The notes under the pieces were generated by a model. That model made no database searches. It was not told the origin of the DNA and saw only the letters and a program-made list of their open reading frames with translations. Below, in pieces: positions 8,314 through 16,674 of a stretch of 45,235 nucleotides of DNA (position 1 is its first letter; every line of letters begins with the position of its first letter). Both the position numbers and the translations under genes were made by a program. Source of the DNA: Maricaulis sp. (GTDB lineage: Bacteria; Pseudomonadota; Alphaproteobacteria; Caulobacterales; Maricaulaceae); assembly GCF_030149425.1 (NCBI RefSeq), contig NZ_JASBRQ010000045.1, positions 1-45,235 of the forward strand. Reading direction: 5' to 3'.

Positions 8314-9033
8314 ATGCGACTGATCGCTTTCATACTTCTGGCGCTTGGCATTGGCGCGCCGGCAGCAGCCCAGGTGGGCTCGCCGGCCTATATCGAGCAT
8401 GTCGCCCGCTGCGAGGCCGGCGAGGGCTATGCCTGCGCCTATGCGGCTCAGCTGGGGCAGCGCGGTGATCAGACCTTCTGGCTCGCTGACGAGCAGGTGC
8501 GCCTGCGTATCCTCGGTTGCCGGTTCGGCCAGGACGGGTCGTGCTGGAAGTTCGAGCGGATCGGCAATCCCAATCCCTACGCCTCGATGCGCAATGACCA
8601 GGAGGCTTTCCTGCCCATGGTGCGCGAGGGCTGCCGCAATGGCTCGGCTATGGCCTGTTTCCAGGCTGCGCGGGAATTGTTCCAGCGCAATGGTCCAGGC
8701 GATTGGGACGAGGCGCTTGAACATGGTGAGCTGGGCTGTGTGCGCGGTTTCTCCGATGCCTGCGCCATCTGGACAGATGTGCTTGAAGCCGGCGGTGATG
8801 AGGCCGCCGCGCCGAGGGCCATGGCCTGCTATGGCACTCGCCCGGGCTATCTGCCCAAGGCGCCCTATTGCGAGGCGGGATGTGAAGCCGGTGACCGTGA
8901 GGCCTGCCTGACCCTGGCGACCATGTATGAGCTTGGCCGTGATGGCGCTCTCCACCTGCATCGCGATACTCGCCGGGCCCGCCAATTACGCACTCAGGCC
9001 TCTGCCCTGAGCCCGTCCGGCCCGGCTGACTAG
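8314..9033 (+). CDS. Secreted Cys-rich Sel1-like repeat protein
   Basis: 239 aa from the chosen ATG; another ATG lies 12 bases upstream. The N-terminus MRLIAFILLALGIGAPAAAQ is a clear Sec signal with a probable AAA-Q cleavage site, so the protein should be periplasmic. The mature part has helical repeats with paired cysteines: CEAGEGYAC, CRFGQDGSC, CRNGSAMAC, CVRGFSDAC, then CEAGCEAGDREAC followed by LTLATMYELGRDG. That pattern (C-x2-G-xn-A-C) matches Sel1-like/Hcp-type repeats held by disulfides. Such proteins are protein-interaction scaffolds; no enzyme motif is visible. It starts 33 bases after mnmA and may be co-transcribed. The specific role is unknown. Confidence 0.7.
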   Translation: MRLIAFILLALGIGAPAAAQVGSPAYIEHVARCEAGEGYACAYAAQLGQRGDQTFWLADEQVRLRILGCRFGQDGSCWKFERIGNPNPYASMRNDQEAFLPMVREGCRNGSAMACFQAARELFQRNGPGDWDEALEHGELGCVRGFSDACAIWTDVLEAGGDEAAAPRAMACYGTRPGYLPKAPYCEAGCEAGDREACLTLATMYELGRDGALHLHRDTRRARQLRTQASALSPSGPAD

Positions 9034-9055
9034 CGGGTACGACTATATTGGCCGA

Positions 9056-9562
9056 CTAGACCGGACTGGTCAGACCTTTCCAGGCCAGCACCACCAGCCA
9101 GTGCAGTAGGACTGCCGGCCAGATCGATCCGGTCAGGCGGTAAAGGCCGGTGCAGGTCGCTCCGAGCGCTGCCGCGATAATCAGGAAGCGCCCGTCCAGG
9201 AAGAGGTCCTGGGCCATGGGCAGGCCAAGCCAGACCTGGGCCGGGTGCCAGAGAATAAAGGCGATAAGGGCTGCGGCGGCGCGCATTGAGCCAGCCCGGC
9301 CAGCCAGTGCGGCCCGGAACACCAGTTCCTCCGTCAGCGAGGGCAGGAGGAACGCTACGGCAGCGACAATCGCGAATGATGGCCATTCAACTGCCCAAGC
9401 GATCTTGAAGAGATCAGACCAAAGTCCGACATATCCCGCTACGACAAGAAAGAGTGCCGTAATCACAAGGGATTGCCAGTAATGGCGAAGTTGTGCAGGC
9501 GGGCGGAACACGCCTGCTGCATGTGCGAAAAGGCTTGACGCAGTGCCGCATCTTCTCAACAT
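9056..9562 (-). CDS. CPBP family intramembrane glutamic protease
   Basis: 168 aa with about four to five hydrophobic segments. The CPBP (Abi/Rce1-like) motifs are all present: EExxxR as E78-E79-L-V-F-R83, FILWH with H106, and the last His H154 in LLHWLVVLAW. These polar residues form the membrane-embedded active site in Rce1-type proteases. Bacterial members have been linked to bacteriocin immunity and membrane-protein turnover, but the substrate here cannot be told. The start ATG at 9562 has no clear ribosome site. The gene converges with the Sel1-like gene (22 bases apart) and diverges from the thiolase. Confidence 0.82.
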   Translation of the reverse strand: MLRRCGTASSLFAHAAGVFRPPAQLRHYWQSLVITALFLVVAGYVGLWSDLFKIAWAVEWPSFAIVAAVAFLLPSLTEELVFRAALAGRAGSMRAAAALIAFILWHPAQVWLGLPMAQDLFLDGRFLIIAAALGATCTGLYRLTGSIWPAVLLHWLVVLAWKGLTSPV

Positions 9563-9619
9563 GCGCGCAGACTAAAACCGTTCGGCATCCCGCCCCAAGT
9601 CTTTGCAAGGAGATTTCAG

Positions 9620-10810
9620 ATGAGCGCAATGGACGATCCGGTCGTCATCGTCGGCATGGCCCGTACCCCAATGGGTGGCCTGCTGGGTGAACTGGCCAGC
9701 GAATCCGCGAATGAACTCGGCGCCGTCGCCGTGAAGGCCGCGATGGAAGAAGCCGGTGTGGCGGGCGAAGACGTCGACCAGATCGTGATGGGCAATGTGC
9801 TCATGGCGGGTCAGGGTCAGGCGCCGGGACGCCAGGCGGCAATCAAGGCCGGCCTGCCCAAATCTGTTGAAGCCACGACACTGAACAAGATGTGCGGCTC
9901 GGGCATGCAGGCCGCCATTATGGGCCGCGCTTCGATCATGGCCGGCGATGCCGACATCATCATTGCCGGTGGCATGGAAAGCATGACCAATGCCCCGCAC
10001 ATGCTGCCGAGCCATCGTGGCGGTTTCAAATATGGCCACGATACCGTCAAAGACCACATGGCGCAGGACGGACTGGAAGACGCTTATGAAGGCGGCCCGA
10101 TGGGTAATTTCGCCGACATGATCGCAAAAGAGCACCAGTTCACCCGTGAGCAGCAGGACGCCTACGCGCTGGAAACCCTGGCTCGCGCCCAGCGCGCCGC
10201 CGAAGAGGGCGATTTCTCCCGTGAGATCACGCCGGTGACGATCAAGACCCGCAAGGGCGAGATCACCGTCGATACCGACGAACTGCCGCGCAAGGCGATG
10301 CCGGACAAGATCCCGAACCTGCGCCCGGCCTTTAACAAGGACGGTACCGTCACCGCAGCCAACGCCTCGGCCATTTCTGACGGTGCGGCTGCCCTGGTGC
10401 TGATGCGTTCCTCTGAAGCCGAACGCCGCGGCCTCAAGCCGCTGGCCAAGATCGTTGCCACGGCCGCCCACGCTCACGAGCCGGCCTATTTCACCACGGC
10501 TCCGGTCCCGGCCATGCGCAAGGTTCTCGATCGCGCCGGCTGGACCACCGATGATGTCGATCTCTGGGAAATCAACGAAGCGTTTGCAGTCGTGCCGATG
10601 ATCGCCATGAAAGAGCTCGGCATTTCCCACGACAAGGTCAACGTCAATGGCGGTGCCTGCGCGCTCGGCCACCCGATCGGTGCCTCTGGCGCCCGCATCA
10701 TGGTGACCCTGCTCTCCGCCCTGGAAAAACAGGGTAAGGACAAGGGCGTTGCCTCGCTCTGCATTGGCGGTGGTGAAGCCACGGCCATCGCTGTCGAGCG
10801 CATGCAGTAA
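9620..10810 (+). CDS. Thiolase, probable acetyl-CoA C-acetyltransferase
   Basis: 396 aa. Thiolases join two acetyl-CoA to acetoacetyl-CoA or cleave 3-ketoacyl-CoA; length and sequence fit the biosynthetic AtoB/PhaA type. The acyl-accepting cysteine is C92 in LNKMCGSGMQA. NEAFAVVPM provides the Asn/Glu/Phe block, GGACALGHPIGASGAR the catalytic His, and CIGGGEATA the second cysteine. AAGGAG stands 10 bases before the ATG. An intrinsic terminator follows, so it is probably a single-gene unit. It may feed ketone-body or polyhydroxybutyrate metabolism, or the last step of branched-chain amino acid breakdown encoded further right (inference). Confidence 0.93.
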   Translation: MSAMDDPVVIVGMARTPMGGLLGELASESANELGAVAVKAAMEEAGVAGEDVDQIVMGNVLMAGQGQAPGRQAAIKAGLPKSVEATTLNKMCGSGMQAAIMGRASIMAGDADIIIAGGMESMTNAPHMLPSHRGGFKYGHDTVKDHMAQDGLEDAYEGGPMGNFADMIAKEHQFTREQQDAYALETLARAQRAAEEGDFSREITPVTIKTRKGEITVDTDELPRKAMPDKIPNLRPAFNKDGTVTAANASAISDGAAALVLMRSSEAERRGLKPLAKIVATAAHAHEPAYFTTAPVPAMRKVLDRAGWTTDDVDLWEINEAFAVVPMIAMKELGISHDKVNVNGGACALGHPIGASGARIMVTLLSALEKQGKDKGVASLCIGGGEATAIAVERMQ

Positions 10811-10838
10811 GCGATCCCAGCTCCGATGACATTAAAGA

Positions 10839-10867
10839 GGGCGGTGCCAGTGGTGCCGCCCTTTTTT
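10839..10867 (+). terminator. Intrinsic terminator after thiolase gene
   Basis: A 10-bp stem, GGGCGGTGCC with GGTGCCGCCC (two G-T pairs), loop AGT, followed by six T (10862-10867). It lies 28 bases after the thiolase stop. It is nearly identical to the hairpin after katG. Confidence 0.9.
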
Positions 10868-11098
10868 GCGCCGCCTCGCTCGGAATAAGACTGATCAATA
10901 GGTTTCATTAAATTAATAGATTGGACTGATTGTTGCGGCAGGCGTAGGCCTGCACCTGCTGGGGCAGGCGCGGTAACAGCTGCGCCCTATCGCCTCCTCA
11001 CTGAAGACCCGGGGCAACCGGGAATGTGCGTACCGCCGAGCGGCCTCCTCCTTGGAGTGCTCCTGAGCCGGCGGAAAACGACCAAGGAGAGGACAATC

Positions 11099-13417
11099 AT
11101 GATCAATCGAAAACCTTTCTGGCGCGCTGGCGTCGCGACGCTCGCACTCAGCCTTGCCGCCTGCTCGGGTGGCAATGATGAAGCGGAAATCGCAGCGGCC
11201 ACCGACGCCGCCGAGCCCGCGGCTGACGCCATGGCCAGTGAAGCCTCGCCGGTTTCGCAACACTATGAGCGCGCCATTGGCGAGGCCCGGTCCAATCTGG
11301 CCTGGTGGCCGAACCAGCTCGATCTGAGCCAGCTGCGCCAGAACGAGATCACCCGGTCCAGCCCGCTCGGCGACGACTTCGACTACGCCGCCGCGTTCGA
11401 GAGCCTTGATCTTGAGGCGCTGAAAGCCGATCTGCGCGCCGTCATGACCGACAGCCAGGACTGGTGGCCGGCCGATTGGGGTCATTACGGACCTTTCTTC
11501 ATCCGCATGGCCTGGCACTCGGCTGGCACCTATCGGACGTTTGACGGTCGCGGCGGTGCCGGTGGCGGCCAGCAGCGGTTTGAGCCGCTTAATTCCTGGC
11601 CGGACAATGGCAATCTGGATCGCGCCCGCCGTCTCCTGTGGCCGATCAAGGCCGAGTATGGCGATGCGATTTCCTGGGCCGATCTGATGATCCTGGCCGG
11701 GAATGTGGCCATGGAGGATATGGGCTTCCAGACGCTCGGCTTTGCCGGCGGTCGCGCCGATGACTGGCAGGCCGAGCTGGTCTATTGGGGGCCGGAAGCG
11801 GAAATGCTGGCGGATCAGCGCTATAGCGGCGATCGTGAACTGCAGCGCCCGCTCGCGGCGGTCCAGATGGGCTTGATCTACGTCAATCCGGAAGGCCCGA
11901 ACGGCAATCCTGACCCGCTTCTGGCTGCTGCGGACATCCGTGACACTTTTGGCCGTATGGCGATGAATGACGAAGAGACCGTGGCACTCATTGCTGGTGG
12001 TCATACCTTTGGTAAAGCGCATGGCGCGCACAGCCCTGAAGAGTGCACCGGCCCCGAGCCGGCCGCCAATGGCGTCGAGCGTCAGGGTCTGGGCTGGGAC
12101 AATCGTTGCGGCACCGGTAACGGCGCCGACACGGTGACCTCCGGTCTGGAAGGCGCCTGGACCGCCACGCCGACGCAGTGGTCGATGCAATACCTGTCCA
12201 ACCTCTACGCCTTTGAATGGGTCCAGTCCCGGAGCCCGGCTGGCGCGATTCAGTGGGTCCCGGAAGATGCTGAGGCCGCCATGTTCGTGCCGGACGCCCA
12301 TGTCGAGGGCGAGCTGGAAACCCCGATCATGTTCACCACGGACCTGGCTCTGCGTTTCGACCCGGTCTACGATGAGATATCCCGCCGGTTCCTCGAGAAC
12401 CCGGAGGAATTCGAAGCGGCCTTTGCGCGCGCCTGGTTCAAGCTAACCCACCGCGATATGGGCCCGCGCGCCCGTTATCTGGGTAGCGATGTCCCGGAAG
12501 ATGTCTTCTCCTGGCAGGACCCGGTTCCGGCGGTTGACCATGACCTCGTGGATGCCGCGGCGATCGAGGACCTGAAGGCGCAGATCCTCGCCTCTGGCCT
12601 GTCCCGCCCGCAGCTGATCCGGACCGCCTGGGCGGCTGCCGCATCCTATCGTGACACCGACATGCGCGGTGGTGCCAATGGCGGCCGTCTGCGTCTCGAG
12701 CCGCAAAACGGTTGGGATGTGAATAACCCGGCGGAGCTGGAGACTGTGTTGTCGACGCTCGAGGCGATCCAGTCGACCTTCAATTCTGGCCGCAGCGACA
12801 ATGTCCGGATTTCCCTTGCAGACCTGATCGTGCTGGGCGGTGCCGCCGCCATCGAGGAGGCCGCTGCAGAAGCCGGGCATGACATTCGTGTCCCGTTTGC
12901 CCCGGGCCGGACCGATGCCAGCCAGGAGATGACGGATGTCGACAGCTTCGCTCATCTGGAGCCGGCTGCTGATGCTTTCCGCAATTACTATGATGCGGAT
13001 CGTGCGGCCCGGGCTCCGTCGGCGATGATGGTCGACCGTGCTGATACGCTGGGTCTGACCGTGCCGCAGATGACGGTTCTCGTCGGGGGTATGCGTGCGC
13101 TCGACGCCAACACCGGCAGTGCAGCGCATGGCGTTTTCACCGATCGTGCCGGTACGTTGAGCAATGACTTCTTCGTCAACCTGCTCGACATGGGCACGGT
13201 GTGGAACACGACCGAGGGTGGGTATGTCTTTGAAGGGCGTGACCGCGCGACCGGTGATCTGCGCTGGACGGCGACCGAAGCCGATCTCGTCTTCGGTTCG
13301 AACGCTGAGCTGCGCGCCGTGGCGGAGGTCTATGCCTATAACGAGGCCCGCTTCGTCAGCGATTTCGTCGACGCCTGGGCCGGCGTGATGCGCAATGACC
13401 GGTTTGATCTGGACTAG
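11099..13417 (+). CDS. katG: Catalase-peroxidase KatG with lipoprotein signal
   Basis: 772 aa. KatG is a haem enzyme that removes hydrogen peroxide by catalase and peroxidase activity. Active-site residues are visible: distal R136, W139, H140 (RMAWHSAGT), proximal H302 (GGHTFGK), and the Met-Tyr-Trp crosslink partners W139, Y261 ([11 protein letters not shown]) and M287 (FGRMAMND). The C-terminal haem-less half begins around residue 470. Unusually, the N-terminus [22 protein letters not shown] is a lipoprotein signal with a lipobox cysteine at 22, then an acidic Ala-rich linker. The enzyme is therefore likely membrane-anchored in the periplasm, unlike the usual cytoplasmic KatG. The ATG follows AAGGAGAGG. 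Terminators lie before and after the gene. Confidence 0.95.
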   Translation: MINRKPFWRAGVATLALSLAACSGGNDEAEIAAATDAAEPAADAMASEASPVSQHYERAIGEARSNLAWWPNQLDLSQLRQNEITRSSPLGDDFDYAAAFESLDLEALKADLRAVMTDSQDWWPADWGHYGPFFIRMAWHSAGTYRTFDGRGGAGGGQQRFEPLNSWPDNGNLDRARRLLWPIKAEYGDAISWADLMILAGNVAMEDMGFQTLGFAGGRADDWQAELVYWGPEAEMLADQRYSGDRELQRPLAAVQMGLIYVNPEGPNGNPDPLLAAADIRDTFGRMAMNDEETVALIAGGHTFGKAHGAHSPEECTGPEPAANGVERQGLGWDNRCGTGNGADTVTSGLEGAWTATPTQWSMQYLSNLYAFEWVQSRSPAGAIQWVPEDAEAAMFVPDAHVEGELETPIMFTTDLALRFDPVYDEISRRFLENPEEFEAAFARAWFKLTHRDMGPRARYLGSDVPEDVFSWQDPVPAVDHDLVDAAAIEDLKAQILASGLSRPQLIRTAWAAAASYRDTDMRGGANGGRLRLEPQNGWDVNNPAELETVLSTLEAIQSTFNSGRSDNVRISLADLIVLGGAAAIEEAAAEAGHDIRVPFAPGRTDASQEMTDVDSFAHLEPAADAFRNYYDADRAARAPSAMMVDRADTLGLTVPQMTVLVGGMRALDANTGSAAHGVFTDRAGTLSNDFFVNLLDMGTVWNTTEGGYVFEGRDRATGDLRWTATEADLVFGSNAELRAVAEVYAYNEARFVSDFVDAWAGVMRNDRFDLD

Positions 13418-13442
13418 ACGTCCGGGCTGAACGCAACGGAAA

Positions 13443-13470
13443 GGGCGGTGCCAATGGCGCCGCCCTTTTT
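13443..13470 (+). terminator. Intrinsic terminator after katG
   Basis: Stem GGGCGGTGCC with GGCGCCGCCC, loop AAT, then five T (13466-13470). It begins 26 bases after the katG stop, and the convergent S41 peptidase gene ends just to its right. It differs from the thiolase terminator at only two stem/loop positions. Confidence 0.9.
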
Positions 13471-13475
13471 CATGT

Positions 13476-14864
13476 CTACCGCTCGTCGAGATCGGCCAGG
13501 ATTGCCGTAATCGCCGCAGCATGCCCGACGACCGGGGCATCCTCGGGGAAGGGATGTATTTCGATGTGCGGGGGCAGGCCCCGGCCTTCATAAACCGCGC
13601 CGGATGCGTCCGCGAAGCGCTCATTGGACAATTCCAGATACCAGCCATTGGGAAGCGGCTTGGCCAGCGGGGTGGAGAAAGCGCCCCTCGTGGTCGCGCC
13701 GACCTGGGTCACATGATCGAGCTGGCGCAACATCATCGTCGTGATCTCACCGCAGGAGACGGTGACATCGCTGGTGAGGACATAGACCGGGCCGGTAAAG
13801 CGCGGGGCTTCCGCGGGCTCGATTGTGTAGCGCGCGACCGGATCCGGTTCGTCGCCGACGCTCACGGAATAACCGAGGAAGGGCTCATCCGTGAAGCGCG
13901 CGGCGATGGCGCGGCAAACCGCATCATAACCGCCGCGATTATTGGACAGGTCGAGAATGACGGCGTCCATGCCGGCGAAGCGGGTCAGGGTCTCGTCCAT
14001 GATTGTGTCGAGCGCCTCGAGTTCGGCTGCGGCCCATTGCGGCGTACCGGCTTCAAACTCCGTCATGAAACCGCCCATGGTCAGGAACTGAATATAGCCG
14101 ACCCGGTTGTCGATGGTGCCGGTAATCACACGGTCATTGGCGATATGCGCGGCGCCATCATCGAGCACATCGGAGAAGAGCTGCTGGATGAGACCAATCA
14201 GCCAGGGCGTCTCCCCGGTTGAGGCCGCGATGCGCGGCAGGGTTTCGCCCAGTCCGAACTGGGCCCGGCGGCGCTCGCCCTCAATGTGCGCAATCAGCTT
14301 GGTGTGGCTGTCGCCCAGCGGCTCGATCATGGCGGCAAGGAGGTCGAACAGGGCGGCCTGGCTCATATCCGGTTGCAGTTGGCCTCGGGCCGTCTCGACC
14401 TGGCTGTTCCAGTCGACACCCCGCGCTTCGAAGAAGCCGTAATGGCGCTCGAAAACAGAGACGAAAGCATCGAAAATGGCTTGTGAGGAGGTATCGGGGT
14501 TGGCGAGACAATGCTCGGGCAGGGCGCTGATGCGCTCGAACCAGGCATGACCATCGCCGGGAAGGTACTCAAAGCGTGCCGTGTCAGCGTTGATCGCGGT
14601 GTAATAGCGGTACTCGATCTGTCCCATCAGGGTCGGTCCGCCGGCCGGGCTGGGATAGCAGGCGGCCGGCGTGTCCTGCCAGCGGGTGATGCCGGACCCG
14701 TCGATCTCTAAAATCCAGCCGCTTTCCTGAGATCGCCACACGCCCTGCGCTGCGGCCAAAACGCCGTCCTGGCCGAGAATTTCCTCGCGAACGGGCTGAG
14801 CCGCACACGCACTGGCACTGGTCGCCAGGGCGAGCAGGGCAGGGATCAGAAAGTGGCGATGCAT
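13476..14864 (-). CDS. Secreted S41-family serine peptidase
   Basis: 462 aa. The N-terminus is a Sec signal (MHRHFLIPALLALATSASACA); the cysteine at 20 is not in a classical lipobox (no Leu at -3), so cleavage by ordinary signal peptidase is more likely. The C-terminal half matches the S41 (C-terminal processing/tricorn-like) peptidases: VILDLSNNRGGYD around residues 303-313, and the nucleophile region YVLTSDVTVSCGEITTMM with S370. No PDZ domain is evident between the N-terminal helical part and the protease core. It follows a TetR gene on the same strand with a palindromic operator just before its start. The substrate is unknown. Confidence 0.82.
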   Translation of the reverse strand: MHRHFLIPALLALATSASACAAQPVREEILGQDGVLAAAQGVWRSQESGWILEIDGSGITRWQDTPAACYPSPAGGPTLMGQIEYRYYTAINADTARFEYLPGDGHAWFERISALPEHCLANPDTSSQAIFDAFVSVFERHYGFFEARGVDWNSQVETARGQLQPDMSQAALFDLLAAMIEPLGDSHTKLIAHIEGERRRAQFGLGETLPRIAASTGETPWLIGLIQQLFSDVLDDGAAHIANDRVITGTIDNRVGYIQFLTMGGFMTEFEAGTPQWAAAELEALDTIMDETLTRFAGMDAVILDLSNNRGGYDAVCRAIAARFTDEPFLGYSVSVGDEPDPVARYTIEPAEAPRFTGPVYVLTSDVTVSCGEITTMMLRQLDHVTQVGATTRGAFSTPLAKPLPNGWYLELSNERFADASGAVYEGRGLPPHIEIHPFPEDAPVVGHAAAITAILADLDER

Positions 14865-14881
14865 CGGCGAAACTCCAAAAA

Positions 14882-14895
14882 ATGACCGTGGTCAT
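14882..14895. promoter_or_regulatory. Palindromic operator before the S41 peptidase gene
   Basis: ATGACC-GT-GGTCAT, a perfect 6+2+6 inverted repeat, lying 18-31 bases upstream of the S41 start and 16 bases after the tetR stop. Position and form suit a TetR-family operator, most simply that of the adjacent TetR protein (inference). Confidence 0.55.
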
Positions 14896-14910
14896 CTTTA
14901 TGGTCTGGCG

Positions 14911-15492
14911 TCAGGCTTGGCAAGCGCCAATCGTGCCGAGCAGGGTTTGCAGCCGCTGGCGCATGCGGTCCGGCGCGGTATCAAGCTGCTCGGTCACCAT
15001 GGCCTCGCGCCAGGTGCCGGTCGCCAACGCCAGGATGAGATCGGCAAGGTGCTCAGGGCCTGGGGCCTGTTCGGGCAGGGCGGATCGGCGCAGCAGATCC
15101 GCGATGCGGGCAGCGACCTGGCGATCCGTATCCTGTTCGACATCGCGCAGGCTTTGCGACCGGGCGGCTTCGATATTCTTGGCCCGCCACATTTCCGGGT
15201 ATTGCCGCGTGAGCCGGCCAATGCCCATGGTCAGTTCGAGCAGGCTGTCGACCAGATCGTCCTGCGGTGATTGCGCTGCGAGATAGTCGGCAATCAATGT
15301 CTCATACCAAGCCGCGAGAATATCCGCCTTGGCCGGGAAATGATTGAAGAATGTGCCCTTGGCGATGCCGACATCGCGGGTGATATCGGTGACGCTGACC
15401 GCATCATAGCCATCGCGCTCGATGAGGCGCAGGGCGGCGTCGTAAATCGCCTGCCGGACCGCCTGCTTCTTTTCCTCGCGCCGTCCGGCCAA
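14911..15492 (-). CDS. TetR/AcrR-family transcriptional regulator
   Basis: 193 aa. The N-terminal helix-turn-helix is typical: AAIYDAALRLIERDGYDAVSVTDI-type helix, then VGIAKGTFFNHFPAKADIL as the recognition helix region (about residues 40-60). The C-terminal part is helical and variable, the ligand-binding and dimer domain. It sits between the Lrp gene (13 bases before) and the S41 peptidase (46 bases after), all on the minus strand. The palindrome ahead of the peptidase is the likely target. The inducer cannot be predicted. Confidence 0.88.
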   Translation of the reverse strand: MAGRREEKKQAVRQAIYDAALRLIERDGYDAVSVTDITRDVGIAKGTFFNHFPAKADILAAWYETLIADYLAAQSPQDDLVDSLLELTMGIGRLTRQYPEMWRAKNIEAARSQSLRDVEQDTDRQVAARIADLLRRSALPEQAPGPEHLADLILALATGTWREAMVTEQLDTAPDRMRQRLQTLLGTIGACQA

Positions 15493-15505
15493 GCCGTTTC
15501 TCCCG

Positions 15506-15985
15506 CTAGCCCTCGATATGTCCCAGCGGCAGGCCGGTGCTGTCCTTGACGTTGCGGATCTGCACCGAGGTGCGGAAATCGCCTACCACGTCGAGCGGGA
15601 TCAGCTTGTCGGAGACAAAATCATTATAGGCGTCGATGTCCGGCATCACGACTTTGAGCAGATAATCGGACGGCCCGGTCATGGTGACCGCCTCGGTAAC
15701 CTCGGGGAAGCTCTGGATCGCCGCCTCGAATTTCTCGAAATTGGCCTTGCGGGCCGGGGAAATCTTCACCTCGATATAGGCGGTGAACATGAGGCCGAGG
15801 GTGCGCCGGTCGAGCTGTACGGTGCGGCGACGGACTATGCCTTCAGTTTCCAGGCGCCGGATGCGGCGCCAGCAGGGTGAAGGGGTCAGCCCGACTATCT
15901 CGGCGATATCGGCCACGGAGCGGCCGGCATCTTCCTGCAGGGCTTCGAGAATGCGTACGTCAACGGAATCAAGATCGGCGATCAT
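15506..15985 (-). CDS. Lrp/AsnC-family regulator, BkdR-like
   Basis: 159 aa from the ATG at 15985; a TTG at 16003 is possible but lacks a ribosome site. The N-terminal winged helix-turn-helix is clear (DLDSVDVRILEALQEDAGRS, then EIVGLTPSPCWRRIRRLE), and the C-terminal RAM/effector domain contains AYIEVKI and VTMTGPSDYLLKVVMPD. Members sense amino acids and form octamers on DNA. In Pseudomonas, the Lrp homologue BkdR (similar length) activates the adjacent bkd operon. Here the bkd genes start 690 bases away on the other strand, and a shared sequence element lies beside both genes. Control of bkd is therefore likely but inferred. Confidence 0.9.
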   Translation of the reverse strand: MIADLDSVDVRILEALQEDAGRSVADIAEIVGLTPSPCWRRIRRLETEGIVRRRTVQLDRRTLGLMFTAYIEVKISPARKANFEKFEAAIQSFPEVTEAVTMTGPSDYLLKVVMPDIDAYNDFVSDKLIPLDVVGDFRTSVQIRNVKDSTGLPLGHIEG

Positions 15986-16010
15986 TTTTGCCCGAATCCC
16001 CAATTTTCGG

Positions 16011-16064
16011 CGAAATTAGTCCAACGCGGAGCGTTATCGATGGCGCATATGGCACATTGATCCA
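16011..16064. repeat. Copy A of a bipartite element flanking the lrp gene
   Basis: CGAAATT-NN-TCC at 16011-16022 and ATGGCACATTGATCCA at 16049-16064. The same two blocks recur at 16517-16528 and 16555-16570. CGAAATT and GGCACATT start exactly 40 bases apart in both copies. This copy lies directly upstream of the Lrp gene. It may be an Lrp-type binding region (inference). Confidence 0.6.
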
Positions 16065-16095
16065 AGTCGATGCAAGGCTGGTGTTTGTGCAGGGG

Positions 16096-16386
16096 CTAGC
16101 CGCCGCCGCCGCCGCCATCGCCGCCGCCGCCATCACTGCCGCCGTCGAAGAAACCGCCTCCGCCGGTCCCGTCGCCTTTGCCCCGACCCGGATTGGCGCC
16201 CATGAAAGCGCCGAACAGGCCAAAGCCGGCACCGATGATCAGGAAGATGGGTTGCACGGCCAGCGCGGCGAGGATGGGGAGCGGATTGCGCTCACCAACG
16301 AAAAAGATGAAGCCGCCAAAAAAGACCGGGATGACCAATATCCCGATCAGCCCGCCAATAATGGCACCGGTTACGCGTTTCGACAT
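16096..16386 (-). CDS. Small membrane protein with poly-Gly/Asp tail
   Basis: 96 aa from the ATG at 16386, which has AGAGGA about ten bases before it; the frame extends seven codons further upstream without support. Two hydrophobic segments are visible, about residues 8-30 (GAIIGGLIGILVIPVFFGGFIFF) and 36-60. The last 25 residues are almost only Gly and Asp, ending in six Gly. Gly-rich tails occur on small bacterial membrane proteins of unknown role. It lies between the Lrp gene (same strand) and bkdA1 (opposite strand), with one copy of the bipartite element on each side. I do not recognise a named family. Confidence 0.65.
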   Translation of the reverse strand: MSKRVTGAIIGGLIGILVIPVFFGGFIFFVGERNPLPILAALAVQPIFLIIGAGFGLFGAFMGANPGRGKGDGTGGGGFFDGGSDGGGGDGGGGGG

Positions 16387-16516
16387 GGATAGTCCTCTAG
16401 ATCCCAAGGGCTGCAGCTAAGCCCGTTTTGGTGGCAAAAGACAATCACCGGCCTGCTTCGGCGTGCGCTGGGCGGGGCGGCGCTGATGATTTTTTGCGGC
16501 AAACATCCTTTGTTCG

Positions 16517-16570
16517 CGAAATTCATCCGCATCCAGGGCCGATAGGGCGCGCAAATGGCACATTGATCCA
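16517..16570. repeat. Copy B of the bipartite element, upstream of bkdA1
   Basis: CGAAATT-NN-TCC at 16517-16528 and ATGGCACATTGATCCA at 16555-16570, on the same strand and with the same 40-base spacing as copy A. The 22 bases at 16549-16570 match copy A at all but one position. It lies 105 bases before bkdA1 and 130 bases from the small membrane protein start, so it could affect both divergent genes. Confidence 0.6.
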
Positions 16571-16674
16571 GCGCTGGACAAGGCCCTGCCATCCGCGTTA
16601 GACGCCCCTCGCGCGACCGGCATTCCCCGGGCGCGCATATCCAGGCAGTTCCGCCGCAGTCATCGCGAGAGCCC

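Noticed and set aside
7270-8985. Long open frame opposite mnmA and the Sel1-like gene (571 codons, minus strand)
   Set aside because: It mirrors two well-supported genes, has no domain resemblance, and is a usual effect of GC-rich codon bias.
10885-10940. Possible OxyR site ahead of katG (ATAG repeats and two GACTGAT copies)
   Set aside because: The spacing does not fit the four-part OxyR pattern; the AT-rich run is too short to support a call.
16099-16145. GCC/GCCGCC triplet repeat resembling a microsatellite or CRISPR-like repeat
   Set aside because: It is the Gly codon run at the end of the small membrane protein gene; no spacers are present.
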